Below, piece after piece: positions 1 through 5,511 of a DNA stretch of 6,526 nucleotides. This stretch comes from Leptolyngbyaceae cyanobacterium M65_K2018_010. GTDB lineage: Bacteria > Cyanobacteriota > Cyanobacteriia > Phormidesmidales > Phormidesmidaceae. The DNA is taken from NCBI GenBank assembly GCA_015295885.1, contig DVEE01000360.1:1-6526 (forward strand), written 5' to 3'. Both the position numbers and the translations under genes were made by a program. How positions within the stretch are numbered: position 1 is the stretch's first letter; each line of letters opens with the position of its first letter. The notes under the pieces were generated by a model. The model saw only the letters and a program-made list of their open reading frames with translations, was not told the origin of the DNA and did no database searches.

Positions 1-212
1 AGAATCAACGCCACCCGCAAAACGAACGCAATGACCAGGCCAAAGTTGAGGGCTCGCCGCTGCAAGGCCTCACCCTCAAGCCCCTGGGCGATGGCGGCCA
101 AAGCAATGGCATTATCGGCGGATAGCACCGCTTCCAGGGCAATCAGCACCGGCAGCAGCAGTAGGGTATCCACCCCAAAGTTATTCGAGATATTGAGCAG
201 TTGGTCTAGCAT
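1..212 (-). CDS. TerC-family integral membrane protein, N-terminal part
   Basis: Partial gene entering from the left edge; 70 complete N-terminal codons are visible from an ATG at 212. The protein begins MLDQLLNISNNFGVDTLLLL and continues into a hydrophobic segment carrying the acidic signature EAVLSADNAIALAAI (residues 27-41, with Glu27, Asp33 and Asn34), which is typical of the TerC/Alx/YkoY family. A second hydrophobic stretch starts near residue 57. Family members are multi-span inner-membrane proteins; several bacterial ones (Alx, YkoY/MeeF-type) are linked to manganese export, and the founder to tellurium resistance. The membrane acidic residues are usually thought to coordinate the metal. 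A manganese role here is inference from the family, not shown by the window. It is divergent from the gene at 347, sharing a 134-base spacer. No clear Shine-Dalgarno precedes the ATG. Confidence 0.85.
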   Translation of the reverse strand, partial: MLDQLLNISNNFGVDTLLLLPVLIALEAVLSADNAIALAAIAQGLEGEALQRRALNFGLVIAFVLRVALI

Positions 213-346
213 GAATTGAGTTCGGCCACCCGAGGTCGCGATGGTGTGGTGGAGGGGTGTGGATTATGGCCCCAGGCTTTAGTCTAACCTGCCCGGTTTT
301 TCTAGAATAGTACGGTTACCCTACAGGCCCAGGAGTCGTTGCCCGC

Positions 347-1003
347 GTGCTTAGTTCGCTGTTAGATGGCTTTCGACAACACTACCCTAAGGGCAGTTTA
401 GTGTCAGAACTGCTGACCATCCACGATGGGCGTTACCTGGTGCGGGTCATCATCACTGTGGAAGGCACCCCCCTAAGCACTGGCTTAGCCGCCCAGGATA
501 GCCTGGAAGCCGCCGAGGATCTGGCCACTCAGCGGGCAATGGAAAGACTGGGCCTCTCCAGCGGGCCGTCCTCTACCCCCGCCAACCCAGCCCCGCTGGC
601 GGACTCCTTCTCCCCGGCCCATTCGCCTCAGGTTGAGACGGCCAGCCTACCACCGCTGGCCGCGACGGAGGCCGAACTAGCTGAGCTTGCAGCGGCCCCC
701 TTGCCCCAAGCCCTGGAAACCAGGCCCCAGGCTGAGTCAGGCCCCCATCCTCAAGAGGAGAATGGGGTGGCGGAAATCCCCTACAACCTGGCGGAGTTGG
801 ATGACATGACCACCGCCTCCGTGGATCTTTCCGACATCATTGCCCAGACCGATGTGGAGCTACAGCGGTTGGGGTGGGGGGTGAGCCAGGGTCGTGAATT
901 TCTGGAAAAAACCTACGGCAAGCGATCGCGCCACGATCTCACCGACGAGGAACTGCTAGAGTTTCTGCTCTTCCTCGAAACCCAACCCAGCCCAGCGCGC
1001 TAA
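347..1003 (+). CDS. Conserved-looking hypothetical protein with separate N- and C-terminal modules
   Basis: A 218-residue protein starting at GTG; an in-frame stop at 308 limits extension, and AGGAG at 331-335 lies 11 bases upstream. Residues 12-70 look like a small alpha/beta module: two strands (YLVRVIITVEG, then TPLSTGLAAQDS) followed by a helix EAAEDLATQRAMERLGL. That pattern recalls the strand-strand-helix end of dsRBD-like or Rad52-like folds. Residues 71-145 are a Pro/Ala/Ser/Glu-rich linker. Residues 160-212 form a compact acidic/basic module containing LGWGVSQGREFLEKTYGKRS followed by LTDEELLEFLLFLE. I believe similar tails (LGW..QGR.YL...YGKRSR..LTDEELL.FL) occur in other cyanobacterial proteins, including Rad52-like ones, but this is memory and not a search. 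No signal peptide or membrane span, so probably cytoplasmic. Function unknown; a nucleic-acid role is only a guess. It converges with clpP, 15 bases apart. Confidence 0.85.
   Translation: MLSSLLDGFRQHYPKGSLVSELLTIHDGRYLVRVIITVEGTPLSTGLAAQDSLEAAEDLATQRAMERLGLSSGPSSTPANPAPLADSFSPAHSPQVETASLPPLAATEAELAELAAAPLPQALETRPQAESGPHPQEENGVAEIPYNLAELDDMTTASVDLSDIIAQTDVELQRLGWGVSQGREFLEKTYGKRSRHDLTDEELLEFLLFLETQPSPAR
922..929. repeat. HIP1 octamer GCGATCGC
   Basis: A perfect copy of the highly iterated palindrome HIP1, lying inside the coding region of the 218-residue protein at the GKRSRHD codons. HIP1 is strongly over-represented in many cyanobacterial genomes and supports the taxonomic reading of the window. 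Confidence 0.9.
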
Positions 1004-1018
1004 GCAGTCTCCTAGGGA

Positions 1019-1624
1019 TTACTTAACCGCCATGGGCCGCCCCCCCACTGAAGCGCGGTCGATCACTTGGTCAATCAAGCCGTATTCCACCGCTTCCTGG
1101 GGGCTCATAAAGAAATCGCGTTCGGTATCCTCGGCGATCTTTTCGATGGGTTTACCGGTATTTTGGGCCAGAGACTCGTTCAACCGCTGCTTCAGGTAGA
1201 GAATTTCCTTGGCCTGAATTTCAATGTCCGTGGCCTGACCTTGGGCTCCACCCAGGGGCTGGTGAATCATAATCCGCGAGTTGGGCAAGCTCATTCGTTT
1301 GCCCTTTTCTCCAGCGGCGAGCAAGAAAGCTCCCATACTGGCCGCCAGACCCACGCAAATGGTGCAGACCTGCGGTCGAATGTGGTTCATCGTATCGTAA
1401 ATGCCTAAGCCCGCCGTCACTGAGCCACCGGGGGAGTTGATGTATAGGTAAATGTCCTTCTCCGGATCCTCTGCTTCTAGAAACAGCATTTGGGCCACAA
1501 TGAGATTAGCGGAGTCAGAGGTCACTTCCTGACCCAAAAAAATAATTCGCTCGCGTAAAAGGCGGGAGTAGATATCAAACGCGCGCTCACCACGCCCAGA
1601 TTGCTCAATAACGGTAGGGATCAT
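1019..1624 (-). CDS. clpP: ATP-dependent Clp protease proteolytic subunit ClpP
   Basis: Serine peptidase subunit (MEROPS family S14) that forms the tetradecameric barrel degrading substrates unfolded by ClpX or ClpC ATPases; cytoplasmic. The 201-residue length is standard and the catalytic triad is complete: Ser96 in GLAASMGAF, His121 in MIHQPLGG and Asp170 in ERDFFMS. The substrate-groove/oxyanion loop INSPGGSV (62-69) and the MSLPNSRIMIH strand are intact, so this is an active ClpP and not the inactive ClpR paralogue of cyanobacteria. The start MIPTVIEQSGRGERAFDIYSR matches the usual N-terminus with almost no propeptide. Cyanobacteria carry several ClpP paralogues; the N-terminus resembles the ClpP1/ClpP2 type, but the number cannot be fixed here. 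No clpX or second clpP/clpR is adjacent, so it appears to be a single-gene unit. There is no Shine-Dalgarno before the ATG, as is common in cyanobacteria. Confidence 0.97.
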   Translation of the reverse strand: MIPTVIEQSGRGERAFDIYSRLLRERIIFLGQEVTSDSANLIVAQMLFLEAEDPEKDIYLYINSPGGSVTAGLGIYDTMNHIRPQVCTICVGLAASMGAFLLAAGEKGKRMSLPNSRIMIHQPLGGAQGQATDIEIQAKEILYLKQRLNESLAQNTGKPIEKIAEDTERDFFMSPQEAVEYGLIDQVIDRASVGGRPMAVK

Positions 1625-1659
1625 TGGGAAGAGGGTACTTTCTTGTCTGAGTTTTTTCC

Positions 1660-1665
1660 ATTGTA
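1660..1665 (-). promoter_or_regulatory. Candidate -10 element for clpP
   Basis: On the minus strand the hexamer TACAAT (one mismatch to TATAAT) lies 35 bases upstream of the clpP ATG, a suitable place for a sigma70-type -10 box. I see no good TTGACA-like -35 box 16-18 bases further upstream, so support is weak and rests on one hexamer and position. Confidence 0.3.
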
Positions 1666-1674
1666 GCCAGTTGT

Positions 1675-1684
1675 GTTCGCGAAC
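1675..1684. promoter_or_regulatory. 10-bp perfect palindrome upstream of clpP
   Basis: GTTCGCGAAC is a perfect 10-base palindrome about 10 bases upstream of the candidate clpP -10 box, i.e. in the -35 region. Position and symmetry would suit binding of a dimeric regulator, but a palindrome of this length can arise by chance and I do not recognise it as a known operator. Confidence 0.25.
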
Positions 1685-1714
1685 GCAGGGCGGAAATCTG
1701 GAAAGCGAGCTGGA

Positions 1715-1800
1715 TGGAAGCAGGGGCGATAGGGGACTGTGGATTTTGGATGTCCATCGATCCCTCTACCCTGCGGGCCGCCCTCCCGCGTCTACATCCT
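1715..1800. other. Gene-free stretch between clpP and the 167-residue protein; decayed repeat-like sequence
   Basis: No credible gene lies between the clpP start and 1800. The minus strand of roughly 1715-1760 reads ATCCAAAATCCACAGTCCCC followed by CT-rich triplets. This resembles the AAATTC/AAATCC-plus-CCCACTCCC intergenic repeats of many cyanobacteria, in a decayed form. At 1773-1777 and 1785-1789 GCGGG and CCCGC form a 5-base GC stem with a 7-base loop just past the stop of the minus-strand gene ending at 1801. It has no following T run, so it is at best a weak terminator or 3' stabiliser. Confidence 0.3.
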
Positions 1801-2304
1801 TCACCCTTCCCCGGCTGCTCCTTCGCCCAACTCCCCCGGCACTGGCTTCACCCACTGCCGCCGCAGCGCCAGCTCCAAGAGCGCACCGGCGAGGGCAAAC
1901 ATTAGCAGGCTCTCGGTACAGGCAATCAGAAAGGGCCAGCCCCTGAAGCTGAGGGCGGCACCGACATTCACTAGGGCTAATCCCCGGACCAGGGTAAAGG
2001 CAAAAATCACCCCGGACCGAATTTGGGGGCTGGAGTCTTGGCGCACGGCGTAGCGATAGGTAATGCCAAAGAGACCACCCGAGAGGGCCGCAATCGCGGT
2101 ACTCACCCAAAACGTCGCTGCACTTAACCCCTCAATAGTTGAGCCCAGGGCCGCTGACCACCCTAAGGCAGCAGCTCGGTGAACTAAAAGCAACCCTGTG
2201 GCCCCCCCACCGGCGGTGAGTCCCGTTAAGACGCCGGCCTTAAGGGATTCCAATCGGTCTTGGTTGGTTGAAGAGAGTCCGGTTTGCACAGATACCTCAC
2301 CCAT
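1801..2304 (-). CDS. Hypothetical four-helix integral membrane protein
   Basis: A 167-residue protein starting at ATG. After a polar N-terminus of about 22 residues come four hydrophobic segments at about 23-46, 60-85, 96-120 and 122-147, so it is very likely an integral membrane protein of the plasma or thylakoid membrane. The third begins after the polar loop YRYAVRQDSSPQIRSG, which looks like the most constrained part. The Gly-rich first helix (LTGLTAGGGATGLLL) is also notable. I believe homologues exist across cyanobacteria, but I do not recognise a named family and assign no function. The last dozen residues (PGELGEGAAGEG) are low-complexity and come from a CT-rich tract, suggesting the original C-terminus has been replaced or extended by repeat sequence. 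It diverges from petN, 72 bases apart. GC-rich codon use matches its neighbours. Confidence 0.75.
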   Translation of the reverse strand: MGEVSVQTGLSSTNQDRLESLKAGVLTGLTAGGGATGLLLVHRAAALGWSAALGSTIEGLSAATFWVSTAIAALSGGLFGITYRYAVRQDSSPQIRSGVIFAFTLVRGLALVNVGAALSFRGWPFLIACTESLLMFALAGALLELALRRQWVKPVPGELGEGAAGEG

Positions 2305-2328
2305 GGCATTAGCCGTTAGTCTTTACCG

Positions 2329-2334
2329 TATGAT
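2329..2334 (+). promoter_or_regulatory. Candidate -10 element for petN
   Basis: TATGAT, one mismatch from TATAAT, lies 42 bases before the petN ATG in the 72-base spacer shared with the divergent membrane protein gene. No convincing -35 hexamer sits at the right distance. The overlapping minus-strand hexamer TATCAT could equally serve the divergent gene, so the assignment is tentative. Confidence 0.3.
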
Positions 2335-2376
2335 AAGTAGGACTGTGTTGTTTTAGATTCGACTCATCATTGAACT

Positions 2377-2466
2377 ATGGATATCTTGACCTTAGGCTGG
2401 GTTTCCCTACTGGTGGTCTTCACCTTCTCCCTGTCGATGGTGGTTTGGGGGCGCAACGGGTTTTAG
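2377..2466 (+). CDS. petN: Cytochrome b6-f complex subunit VIII, PetN
   Basis: A 29-residue protein starting at ATG, translated directly from the sequence: MDILTLGWVSLLVVFTFSLS, then MVVWGRNGF. This is the near-invariant PetN sequence, with the MDILTLGWVSLLVVFT start and WGRNG end of cyanobacterial and chloroplast homologues at the expected length. PetN is a single-helix subunit (membrane segment about residues 4-23) at the periphery of the dimeric cytochrome b6-f complex in the thylakoid membrane. The complex passes electrons from plastoquinol to plastocyanin or cytochrome c6; PetN is needed for its assembly and stability. The Phe at the last position, where many homologues have Leu, is a mild variation. 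The gene is followed after 18 bases by a second small membrane protein on the same strand and then a terminator, suggesting a two-gene transcript. There is no Shine-Dalgarno. Genes this short are often missed. Confidence 0.96.
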   Translation: MDILTLGWVSLLVVFTFSLSMVVWGRNGF

Positions 2467-2484
2467 AGGGCTCCCCTGGTAGCT

Positions 2485-2658
2485 ATGGAAGCGACACTCG
2501 AATCTCAAGCCTTTAGCATTCTGGCCATCGTTGCTCTAGTCCTGATGGTGGTGGTGACCGGTGGGGTCATTTACCTGACCGCTGCAGACTGGCGAGATCG
2601 CCGTCGCCGCAAACGGGATCAAGACTCCACCAAACGCCGCTCCACCGCTAAAAAGTAA
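2485..2658 (+). CDS. Small single-helix membrane protein with basic tail, linked to petN
   Basis: A 57-residue frame from ATG to TAA, 18 bases behind petN. It opens MEATLESQAFSILAIVALVL and has one hydrophobic span at about residues 10-33, rich in Val, Leu and Gly. A Trp-containing border (TAADWRDRRRRKRD, 32-45) follows, then a strongly basic tail ending KRRSTAKK. Positive-inside logic puts the C-terminus in the cytoplasm or stroma. The clean membrane-helix/basic-tail layout, start near the petN stop and terminator right after it make a real gene likely. I do not recognise a named family and give no function; it is not one of the other small b6-f subunits I know (PetG, PetL, PetM). The basic tail could bind a membrane surface, RNA or a partner protein, but that is inference. 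Confidence 0.75.
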   Translation: MEATLESQAFSILAIVALVLMVVVTGGVIYLTAADWRDRRRRKRDQDSTKRRSTAKK

Positions 2659-2678
2659 CCCCTTTAGAGGATCACAGG

Positions 2679-2719
2679 CTCGGATTGTCGGCAGTACCCT
2701 GTCGGCGACCGAGTTTTTT
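2679..2719 (+). terminator. Likely Rho-independent terminator of the petN unit
   Basis: CTCGG at 2679-2683 pairs with CCGAG at 2709-2713, and the second arm is followed at once by six T (2714-2719). Inside, GTCG at 2687-2690 can pair with CGAC at 2706-2709 as an alternative or bulged extension. The stem is imperfect, but a GC stem directly followed by a T run, 20 bases after the stop of the 57-residue gene, is a good fit. Confidence 0.6.
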
Positions 2720-2742
2720 GCTGGGGCCAGGAACATGGAATG

Positions 2743-2820
2743 ACTTCAAAATTCAAGGTTCAAAACGCTCCCACTCCCCGACTCCTCCACCCCGCTACGT
2801 CCCCTCCCCCGACTCCTCCT
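2743..2820 (+). repeat. Decayed cyanobacterial intergenic repeat (AATTC-like then CCCACTCCC-like)
   Basis: The tract starts with CAAAATTCAAGGTTCAAAAC (2746-2765) and passes into CT-rich units (CTCCCACTCCCCGACTCC and further CCCC-ACTCC variants). This layout, A/T-rich TTC-type units followed by CCCACTCCC units, is familiar from intergenic spacers of many cyanobacteria. It is translatable in the rsmB frame as a Pro/Ser/Thr-rich extension, but its composition differs from the coding sequence that follows. Repeat identity is from memory of the pattern, not from a search. Confidence 0.4.
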
Positions 2821-4176
2821 ATGCCCCCCTCTGCCCGCCAACTGGCCCTCACCGCGATTCTCCAAATCCGGGGAGGAGCCTACGCCGATGTGGCCTTGCA
2901 TCGCGTCCTGGCCCAGCATCCCCTACCTGAGCCGGAACGAGCCCTGGCCACGGAGCTCGTCTACGGCACGGTGAGGCGCCAGCGCACCTTGGATGCCTTA
3001 ATCACCCAATTGGGCACCCGACCAGCGGAGAAGCAGCCCCCTGTACTACGGGCGATCTTGCAGTTAGGGCTGTATCAGTTGCGCTATCTCGCCATTCCGG
3101 CGGCGGCAGCCGTGACTACGAGTGTGGACCTGGCCAAGGAACAGGGTCTAGGTCCGCTTACCAAGGTGGTCAATGGCCTACTTCGGCAATACCAGCGCCT
3201 AGCAGAGGCCAAGCCGGATCCCCTCATTCTTCCCCCTGAGGTCACGGCAGCGTTGGGCATTCGTCACAGCTATCCGGACTGGTTAATCGCGCTATGGATA
3301 GAGCAGTTGGGTTGCGATGAAGCTGAGCAGTTGGGTCAATGGTTTAATCAGGTGCCCTCGATTGACCTGCGGGTCAACTGCCAGCAGAAGACAGTGGCAG
3401 AAGTGCAGGCCGCCTTTGAGGCAGGGGGCATGGCCACGCAACGGTTGCCGGGGTTGCCCTGGGCCCTGCGGTTAAGCCAGCATTCTGGCGCTTTGACGGC
3501 GCTACCTGGCTATGGAGAGGGGTGGTGGAGCGTGCAAGATGCCAGCGCCCAGTTGGTCGGGCAATTACTCAATCCTCAACCGGGGGAGACCGTCGTGGAT
3601 GTTTGCGCGGCCCCCGGGGGCAAGGCCACCCACCTGGCGGAAATGATGGGGGATAGCGGCACCGTCTGGGCCTGCGATCGCACCCCTTCGCGCTTGAAAA
3701 AAGTGGCGAAGAACTGCGATCGCCTCCGTCTCACCAGTGTGCGTACTCACCTGGGCGACAGTACCCATCTGCCCCAGTTCCATGGCCAGGGCGACCGGGT
3801 GCTGGTGGATGCCCCCTGTTCTGGCCTAGGCACCCTCCATCGCCACGCCGATGCCCGCTGGCGACAAACTCCTGAAACCATCCAGTCCCTGATCCCCCTG
3901 CAACAGGCCCTATTAGAGGAAGCCGCCCGCTGCGTTAAAGCCGGTGGGGTGTTGGTCTATGCCACCTGCACGTTACATCCCGCCGAGAATGAAGAGATTG
4001 TGCGATCGTTCTTGCACCGTCATTCCACCTGGCAGGTGCACCCCCCCGAGGGGGAACTACCCCCTGGTCTCACCGCCGCCCCCGAAGGCTGGCTTAAGGT
4101 GTGGCCCCATCGTCACCATAGGGATGGGTTCTTTATGGTGCGATTGTCACCCGAACTCAGGTTGCGTAGCGGCTGA
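2821..4176 (+). CDS. rsmB: 16S rRNA (cytosine-5)-methyltransferase RsmB
   Basis: SAM-dependent RNA methyltransferase (Sun/NOL1/NOP2 family) that makes m5C967 (E. coli numbering) in 16S rRNA; cytoplasmic, acting on the naked rRNA. From the ATG at 2821 it has 451 residues, normal for the family. Residues about 4-135 form the NusB-like RNA-binding domain (ARQLALTAIL, then ALATELVYGTVRRQRTLD). The catalytic domain has motif I VVDVCAAPGGKATH (258-271), motif IV DAPCSGLGTLHRHAD with Cys333, and motif VI YATCTLHPAENE with Cys383, the expected nucleophile. The PENE-like end of motif VI is typical. The frame is open to an ATG at 2740, which has an AGGA eight bases upstream, but the extra 27 codons are repeat-like and Pro-rich, so I prefer 2821, where the family alignment should begin; 2740 remains possible. 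It follows the petN terminator, so it probably has its own promoter, and it converges on DUF445. Confidence 0.93.
   Translation: MPPSARQLALTAILQIRGGAYADVALHRVLAQHPLPEPERALATELVYGTVRRQRTLDALITQLGTRPAEKQPPVLRAILQLGLYQLRYLAIPAAAAVTTSVDLAKEQGLGPLTKVVNGLLRQYQRLAEAKPDPLILPPEVTAALGIRHSYPDWLIALWIEQLGCDEAEQLGQWFNQVPSIDLRVNCQQKTVAEVQAAFEAGGMATQRLPGLPWALRLSQHSGALTALPGYGEGWWSVQDASAQLVGQLLNPQPGETVVDVCAAPGGKATHLAEMMGDSGTVWACDRTPSRLKKVAKNCDRLRLTSVRTHLGDSTHLPQFHGQGDRVLVDAPCSGLGTLHRHADARWRQTPETIQSLIPLQQALLEEAARCVKAGGVLVYATCTLHPAENEEIVRSFLHRHSTWQVHPPEGELPPGLTAAPEGWLKVWPHRHHRDGFFMVRLSPELRLRSG
3674..3723. repeat. Two HIP1 octamers 42 bases apart
   Basis: Perfect GCGATCGC copies at 3674-3681 and 3716-3723, both inside the rsmB methyltransferase domain; each encodes the Cys-Asp-Arg tripeptide (CDR) seen twice there. 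HIP1 copies within coding sequence are usual in cyanobacteria. Confidence 0.9.
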
Positions 4177-4269
4177 CCACACCAGGTAGAGCCGCCGCCG
4201 AGCAAACCCAGCCAACACGGGGAAAAGCTCGGCGGGCATGGACTTCAGCTCAGCTAGCAAACAATTCAT
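4147..4269 (-). CDS. Possible 40-residue protein downstream of DUF445
   Basis: An ATG lies three bases after the DUF445 stop codon on the same strand (TAA-GCG-ATG), with a GGGG tract about seven bases before it that could act as a ribosome binding site, suggesting translational coupling. The frame gives MNCLLAELKSMPAELFPVLA, then GFARRRLYLVWSAATQPEFG, ending at TGA. The alternation of hydrophobic and polar residues looks protein-like, and it fills the otherwise empty gap between DUF445 and rsmB. Its last 30 bases overlap the 3' end of rsmB on the other strand. I recognise no family. It may also be a remnant of a longer gene or a chance frame; length alone gives no support. Confidence 0.35.
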   Translation of the reverse strand: MNCLLAELKSMPAELFPVLAGFARRRLYLVWSAATQPEFG

Positions 4270-4272
4270 CGC

Positions 4273-5511
4273 TTACCCCACCCGCTGGACGTAGAAAAAT
4301 ATCGCCTGTAACGCGCCTATCCCGAAGCCTAAAATGCCACCCAGATTGACGATGGCCTGCAATTCACTGCGCACAATCCCCTGAATGGCCAGTTCCAATT
4401 CCCTAGGGGAGGTACCCCGGACGCGATCGATAATGACCTGATCGATATTCAAAATGGGGATAATCTGAGCCACCAGGGACTCCAGATCACGCTCTAAGTA
4501 GCGTTCTAGAATCAGGGCTAACTCCTCACTCACCGGATCAAGGGATTGGTTGATCACCTCAGAATGCTGCAAGCGATTCAGCAGTTGGGTAGCCAGCATC
4601 TCCCAATTCACCGTGTTACCCAGTCCCCGCAAAAACTCAGGCCCCAGGGTTTGAATGTAGCCTTGCACCGACTCCCGCAGGTTCCGACGAATTTGGCGCA
4701 CCGTAGCCACCGGCAGGTTTTGCAGCGATATCTGCTGTAGCCAGTCCCGTAGGCGCTTCTTCACCTGTAGGGCCATGATTAATTCCGTAATCCGAGCGTT
4801 ACTCACCTCTCGCTCATCTAGGCAAAAGGCTCGCAACCGCGCCAAGGCATTGCGCACACCAAACAGGTTAGCCACCACCCAATAGGTGCCGCTGGTGCGC
4901 TCCCGAAAGATGGTGTCAATCACCTGAATATTACGATCGGTCAAGAAATCAATCACTAACTGCCGAATCTTATCTGGCGGCAACACACCACCTAACATCC
5001 AGGTGGCTATTTGGTCGGCCTGCTCGGGGCTAAACCTGAAGTCGAGTAAAACCTGGTCAAAAAGCTGGTTGAGCTGGGGCTCTAAAAAGTCATCCCGCCT
5101 TGCCCAGACCCGGATTAGGCGCGGTAGAGACTTACCAAACAGGTCCTGCAAAATGCTGCCAGCAATCTGGGCGGTACGCACTTGAGCCCGATTCCTCAGT
5201 TGATCTAGAGCCAACTGCAAAAGCCACTTAATGGCAGCCTGGGTGCGCTCGGTTTGTAGCAGTCGACGAGCCAGGTTTTGCAGTTCCTCAGGGGTTAACA
5301 ACGACCCCATGATGGTGTCTGAAATCCGCTTGGCTAAACGCTCCTGGTTACTGGGTATTAACCCTGGCGTAAAGGGAATTCGCTGTTTGCCAATAAACCA
5401 GGGACGGTAGGGGCGAAACAGCATCTTAATGGCTATGTCGTTGGTGAAATAGCCAATCACTCCCCCCACCACCGGGGGGGCCAACCATAGCCCTAGTTCA
5501 GACCAGTTCAT
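4273..5511 (-). CDS. DUF445 family membrane protein
   Basis: A 412-residue protein of the DUF445 (YheB-like) family, whose biochemical role is not established. The N-terminus has a membrane segment (about 6-22) running into the hallmark GGVIGYFTNDIAIKMLFRP (16-34) and the conserved FTPGLIPSNQERLAKRI (47-63). A long, mainly helical, charged middle follows (about 65-375), with repeated amphipathic stretches such as LARRLLQTERTQAAIKWLL. A second membrane segment, NLGGILGFGIGALQAIFFYV, closes the protein, so both ends are anchored with a large domain between. I chose the ATG at 5511; a GTG two codons upstream (5517) is also in frame. Either start overlaps the menG stop (by 14 or 20 bases), so translation is probably coupled to menG in one transcript. 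No Shine-Dalgarno is evident. It converges with rsmB. Confidence 0.92.
   Translation of the reverse strand: MNWSELGLWLAPPVVGGVIGYFTNDIAIKMLFRPYRPWFIGKQRIPFTPGLIPSNQERLAKRISDTIMGSLLTPEELQNLARRLLQTERTQAAIKWLLQLALDQLRNRAQVRTAQIAGSILQDLFGKSLPRLIRVWARRDDFLEPQLNQLFDQVLLDFRFSPEQADQIATWMLGGVLPPDKIRQLVIDFLTDRNIQVIDTIFRERTSGTYWVVANLFGVRNALARLRAFCLDEREVSNARITELIMALQVKKRLRDWLQQISLQNLPVATVRQIRRNLRESVQGYIQTLGPEFLRGLGNTVNWEMLATQLLNRLQHSEVINQSLDPVSEELALILERYLERDLESLVAQIIPILNIDQVIIDRVRGTSPRELELAIQGIVRSELQAIVNLGGILGFGIGALQAIFFYVQRVG

Noticed and set aside
31..219. 62-residue plus-strand open frame
   Set aside because: It is antisense to the TerC-family N-terminus, whose reverse frame shows the clear EAVLSADNAIALAAI signature; the plus frame is Ala/Ser-rich noise.
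1067..1408. 113-residue plus-strand open frame
   Set aside because: It lies wholly antisense to clpP, which has an intact catalytic triad; the plus frame matches no family I recognise.
1671..2053. Three overlapping plus-strand frames of 63-104 residues
   Set aside because: They are Pro/Arg/Ser-rich translations of CT-rich spacer and of the antisense of the membrane protein gene, without domain-like features.
2536..2736. 66-residue minus-strand frame
   Set aside because: Antisense to the 57-residue petN-linked gene and running through the terminator; the plus-strand reading has the better membrane-helix layout and operon position.
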